Origin: Pseudomonadota bacterium
GTDB taxonomy: Bacteria; Pseudomonadota; Gammaproteobacteria; Pseudomonadales; Oleiphilaceae
DNA: 25,761 bases
Reading direction: 5' to 3'
Assembly: GCA_023430625.1 (NCBI GenBank)
Contig: JAEZAA010000187.1
Location: 1 to 25,761 of the forward strand
Positions 24,530 to 25,761 of the stretch are shown here, piece by piece. The position numbers were made by a program, and so were the translations under genes. Positions within the stretch are counted from its first letter, which is position 1, and every line of letters starts with the position of its first letter. The notes below the pieces were generated by a model that saw only the letters and a program-made list of their open reading frames with translations, was not told the DNA's origin and did no database searches.

Positions 24530-25435
24530 CTAGCCTTGACGCAATAGCAGAAACTTAGCAAGCGCACGCCAAGCCCAGCTCTTCCAGGGGGCTTGCACGA
24601 GGGCATTTCCATAGCAGCGCCAGGCGCGTTGGTATTTGCCTCGCCCCACGCAGTTTCGACCCTGACGGGTGTAAAAGAAACTCCAGATTTCCCGTTGTTC
24701 CCTGGCCGTCACCCGGTCGGGGAAGCGGACGAAGAAGTTGCGTAGGATCGTCTCATTGGCGGCGAAGCGGGCATCCAGGTTGGCCGATATCTGATTGGGG
24801 CGTTTGCGGTAGCACGTCAGATAATCCGGCAAGTAAAAGAAATAGTAGCGAGTCGCAAAACGCAGCCACATATCCCAATCCGGGGCAAAATGCAGATTTT
24901 CATCCTGCCCGCCCATTTCTTCAAAGCAGCGGCGCCGCACCATGGTGGTGTTGAAGCTGATAAAGTTGTCCCGCAGCAGCAGCTTGAGTACATCGCCGCT
25001 GTGCCGGCGCATGTTATGGCGGCTGGTTTCCCGTCCCTGATCGTCGATGTTGATGTAGTCGCCGTAGAGTACGTCGATATGGGGGTGTTGTGCGAACGCC
25101 GCTAGCGACTTTTCCAGCTTGTCCGGCAGGAACAGATCATCGGCGTCCAGGAAACAGATGAATTCACCCCGCGCCAGTCGTAAGCCGTGATTGCGCGTAT
25201 AGCTCTGGCCAACCTTGCCCTGGTCGACATAACGGATGCGTGGGTCGTCCTGGTAGGCCTGGAACAAGGCCGAGGTGCCATCGGTCGAGCCGTCGTCGAT
25301 GATAATGTGCTCCCAGTTTGAATAGGTCTGGGCGCGAACACTGTCGACGGTGGCCTGGATGTAATCGGCGCAGTTGTAAGTCGGGGTGATGATGCTGATT
25401 AGTGGACCTGAGGCGCTGGATGCTGGTTTGTCCAT
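24530..25435 (-). CDS. Family 2 glycosyltransferase
   Basis: This 301-residue GT-A-fold enzyme adds a sugar from a nucleotide donor to an unknown acceptor, probably for a surface polysaccharide. The N-terminal nucleotide-binding region reads ISIITPTYNCADYIQATVDSV, then IIIDDGSTDGT. The metal-binding DXD motif is in CFLDADDLFL (about residue 98). A downstream acceptor-domain motif is FAPDWDMWLRFA. The C-terminal 60 residues are basic and helical, with no membrane span. The start is the ATG at 25435, without a good ribosome-binding site. No other polysaccharide genes are seen, and an ISL3 element lies 205 bases upstream, so this may be an isolated remnant or the edge of a cluster beyond the window. 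Confidence 0.87.
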   Translation of the reverse strand: MDKPASSASGPLISIITPTYNCADYIQATVDSVRAQTYSNWEHIIIDDGSTDGTSALFQAYQDDPRIRYVDQGKVGQSYTRNHGLRLARGEFICFLDADDLFLPDKLEKSLAAFAQHPHIDVLYGDYINIDDQGRETSRHNMRRHSGDVLKLLLRDNFISFNTTMVRRRCFEEMGGQDENLHFAPDWDMWLRFATRYYFFYLPDYLTCYRKRPNQISANLDARFAANETILRNFFVRFPDRVTAREQREIWSFFYTRQGRNCVGRGKYQRAWRCYGNALVQAPWKSWAWRALAKFLLLRQG

Positions 25436-25596
25436 AAACGTGCTGCGATTCCTGACTGTCAGCCGATGCGATTAGTGCCGAGCGATGCGTGGCATAGAGT
25501 TGGCGGAACAGGATTGTGGAGAATCGTCACAAAAAATGCCAGTGGCAACCCGTCGCAAGCACCGACTCGCTGGCTATAGAGCGTGGAAAACTACGC

Positions 25597-25616
25597 AGGC
25601 CCGCCGGAGCGGGCCT
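25597..25616. other. Perfect hairpin between glycosyltransferase and ISL3 transposase
   Basis: AGGCCCGC (25597-25604) and GCGGGCCT (25609-25616) form an 8-bp stem around CGGA. It lies 25 bases after the transposase stop codon, where a transposon end or transcription stop would be expected. No T-run follows on the transposase strand. The remaining bases of the 205-base gap (25436-25640) show no other clear feature. Confidence 0.5.
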
Positions 25617-25640
25617 GGAGAACGCCGGCTAATTAATGGT

Positions 25641-25761
25641 TCATCGCACTTTACCGGGAAATGCCGCTTTGATCTTCAGAAAGAAGTAGTCGTTGTCCCG
25701 GTAGCCATAGGCCATCCGCTTGATGACCTTGATCTTGTTGTTCATGCCCTCCAGCACACTG
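25641..25761 (-). CDS. ISL3-family transposase, C-terminal part (runs off window)
   Basis: The last 39 codons of an open frame enter from the right edge and end with TGA at 25641-25643. They read SVLEGMNNKIKVIKRMAYGY followed by RDNDYFFLKIKAAFPGKVR. The EGMNNKIKVIKRMAYGYR block is the conserved end of the DDE domain of ISL3-family transposases, with the catalytic Glu in LEG. The reading frame is intact up to the stop, so there is no sign of decay in this part. The inverted repeat of the element should lie within the following ~100 bases but I could not fix it. Confidence 0.82.
   Translation of the reverse strand, partial: SVLEGMNNKIKVIKRMAYGYRDNDYFFLKIKAAFPGKVR

Overview
The window is a stretch of GC-rich, densely packed chromosome, most likely from a free-living or marine gammaproteobacterium. 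The clues are an NhaD-type Na+/H+ antiporter, an RNase II of the enterobacterial/pseudomonad type, a DUF4892-OmpA envelope protein, a MerR-controlled copper operon, and REP-like CCCTCTCCC palindromes between genes. Genus cannot be fixed from the sequence. I see no tRNA, rRNA or CRISPR array, and no gene-free stretch longer than 300 bases.

Left part (1-7.3 kb): a condensin-like defence/chromosome-maintenance system of the Wadjet/MksBEF class. The kleisin (JetA/MksF) and its small partner (JetB/MksE) overlap on the minus strand. The SMC-type ATPase (JetC/MksB) lies further along the same strand, but is separated from jetB by about 1.4 kb holding a gene on the opposite strand, a DUF4892-OmpA protein. 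REP-like palindromes sit at both outer borders of the ompA-jetC block. The DNA-cleaving subunit JetD/MksG is not in the window, which ends 85 bases beyond jetC. The jetC/ompA divergent gap holds three tandem 11-bp repeats and a hairpin directly before the ompA ribosome-binding site.

Middle (7.4-17.8 kb): two tandem paralogous membrane diguanylate cyclases (7TMR-DISM plus GGDEF), both with an intact GGEEF site and both lacking the canonical inhibitory RxxD. Then come a Mut7-C/ubiquitin-like/zinc-ribbon protein, nhaD with a 200-base leader, a DUF2505 protein, RNase II (rnb), an NlpC/P60 lipoprotein, and a lipoprotein with a long Lys/Ala/Pro tail.

Right part (17.9-25.8 kb): an AsmA-family protein, then a copper-handling operon read leftwards: MerR regulator, CopA P-type ATPase, membrane-anchored cupredoxin, periplasmic DUF411 protein. 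The first two genes overlap and the third follows after one base. A promoter with the 20-bp spacer and dyad operator typical of MerR control lies just upstream. Beyond it are a family 2 glycosyltransferase and, at the right edge, the C-terminus of an ISL3-family transposase, so a mobile element begins there.

Most of the region is ordinary housekeeping and accessory sequence. The most unusual points are the split Wadjet/Mks locus with its structured divergent control region, the OmpA domain with a changed peptidoglycan-binding residue, and the paired cyclases without an I-site.
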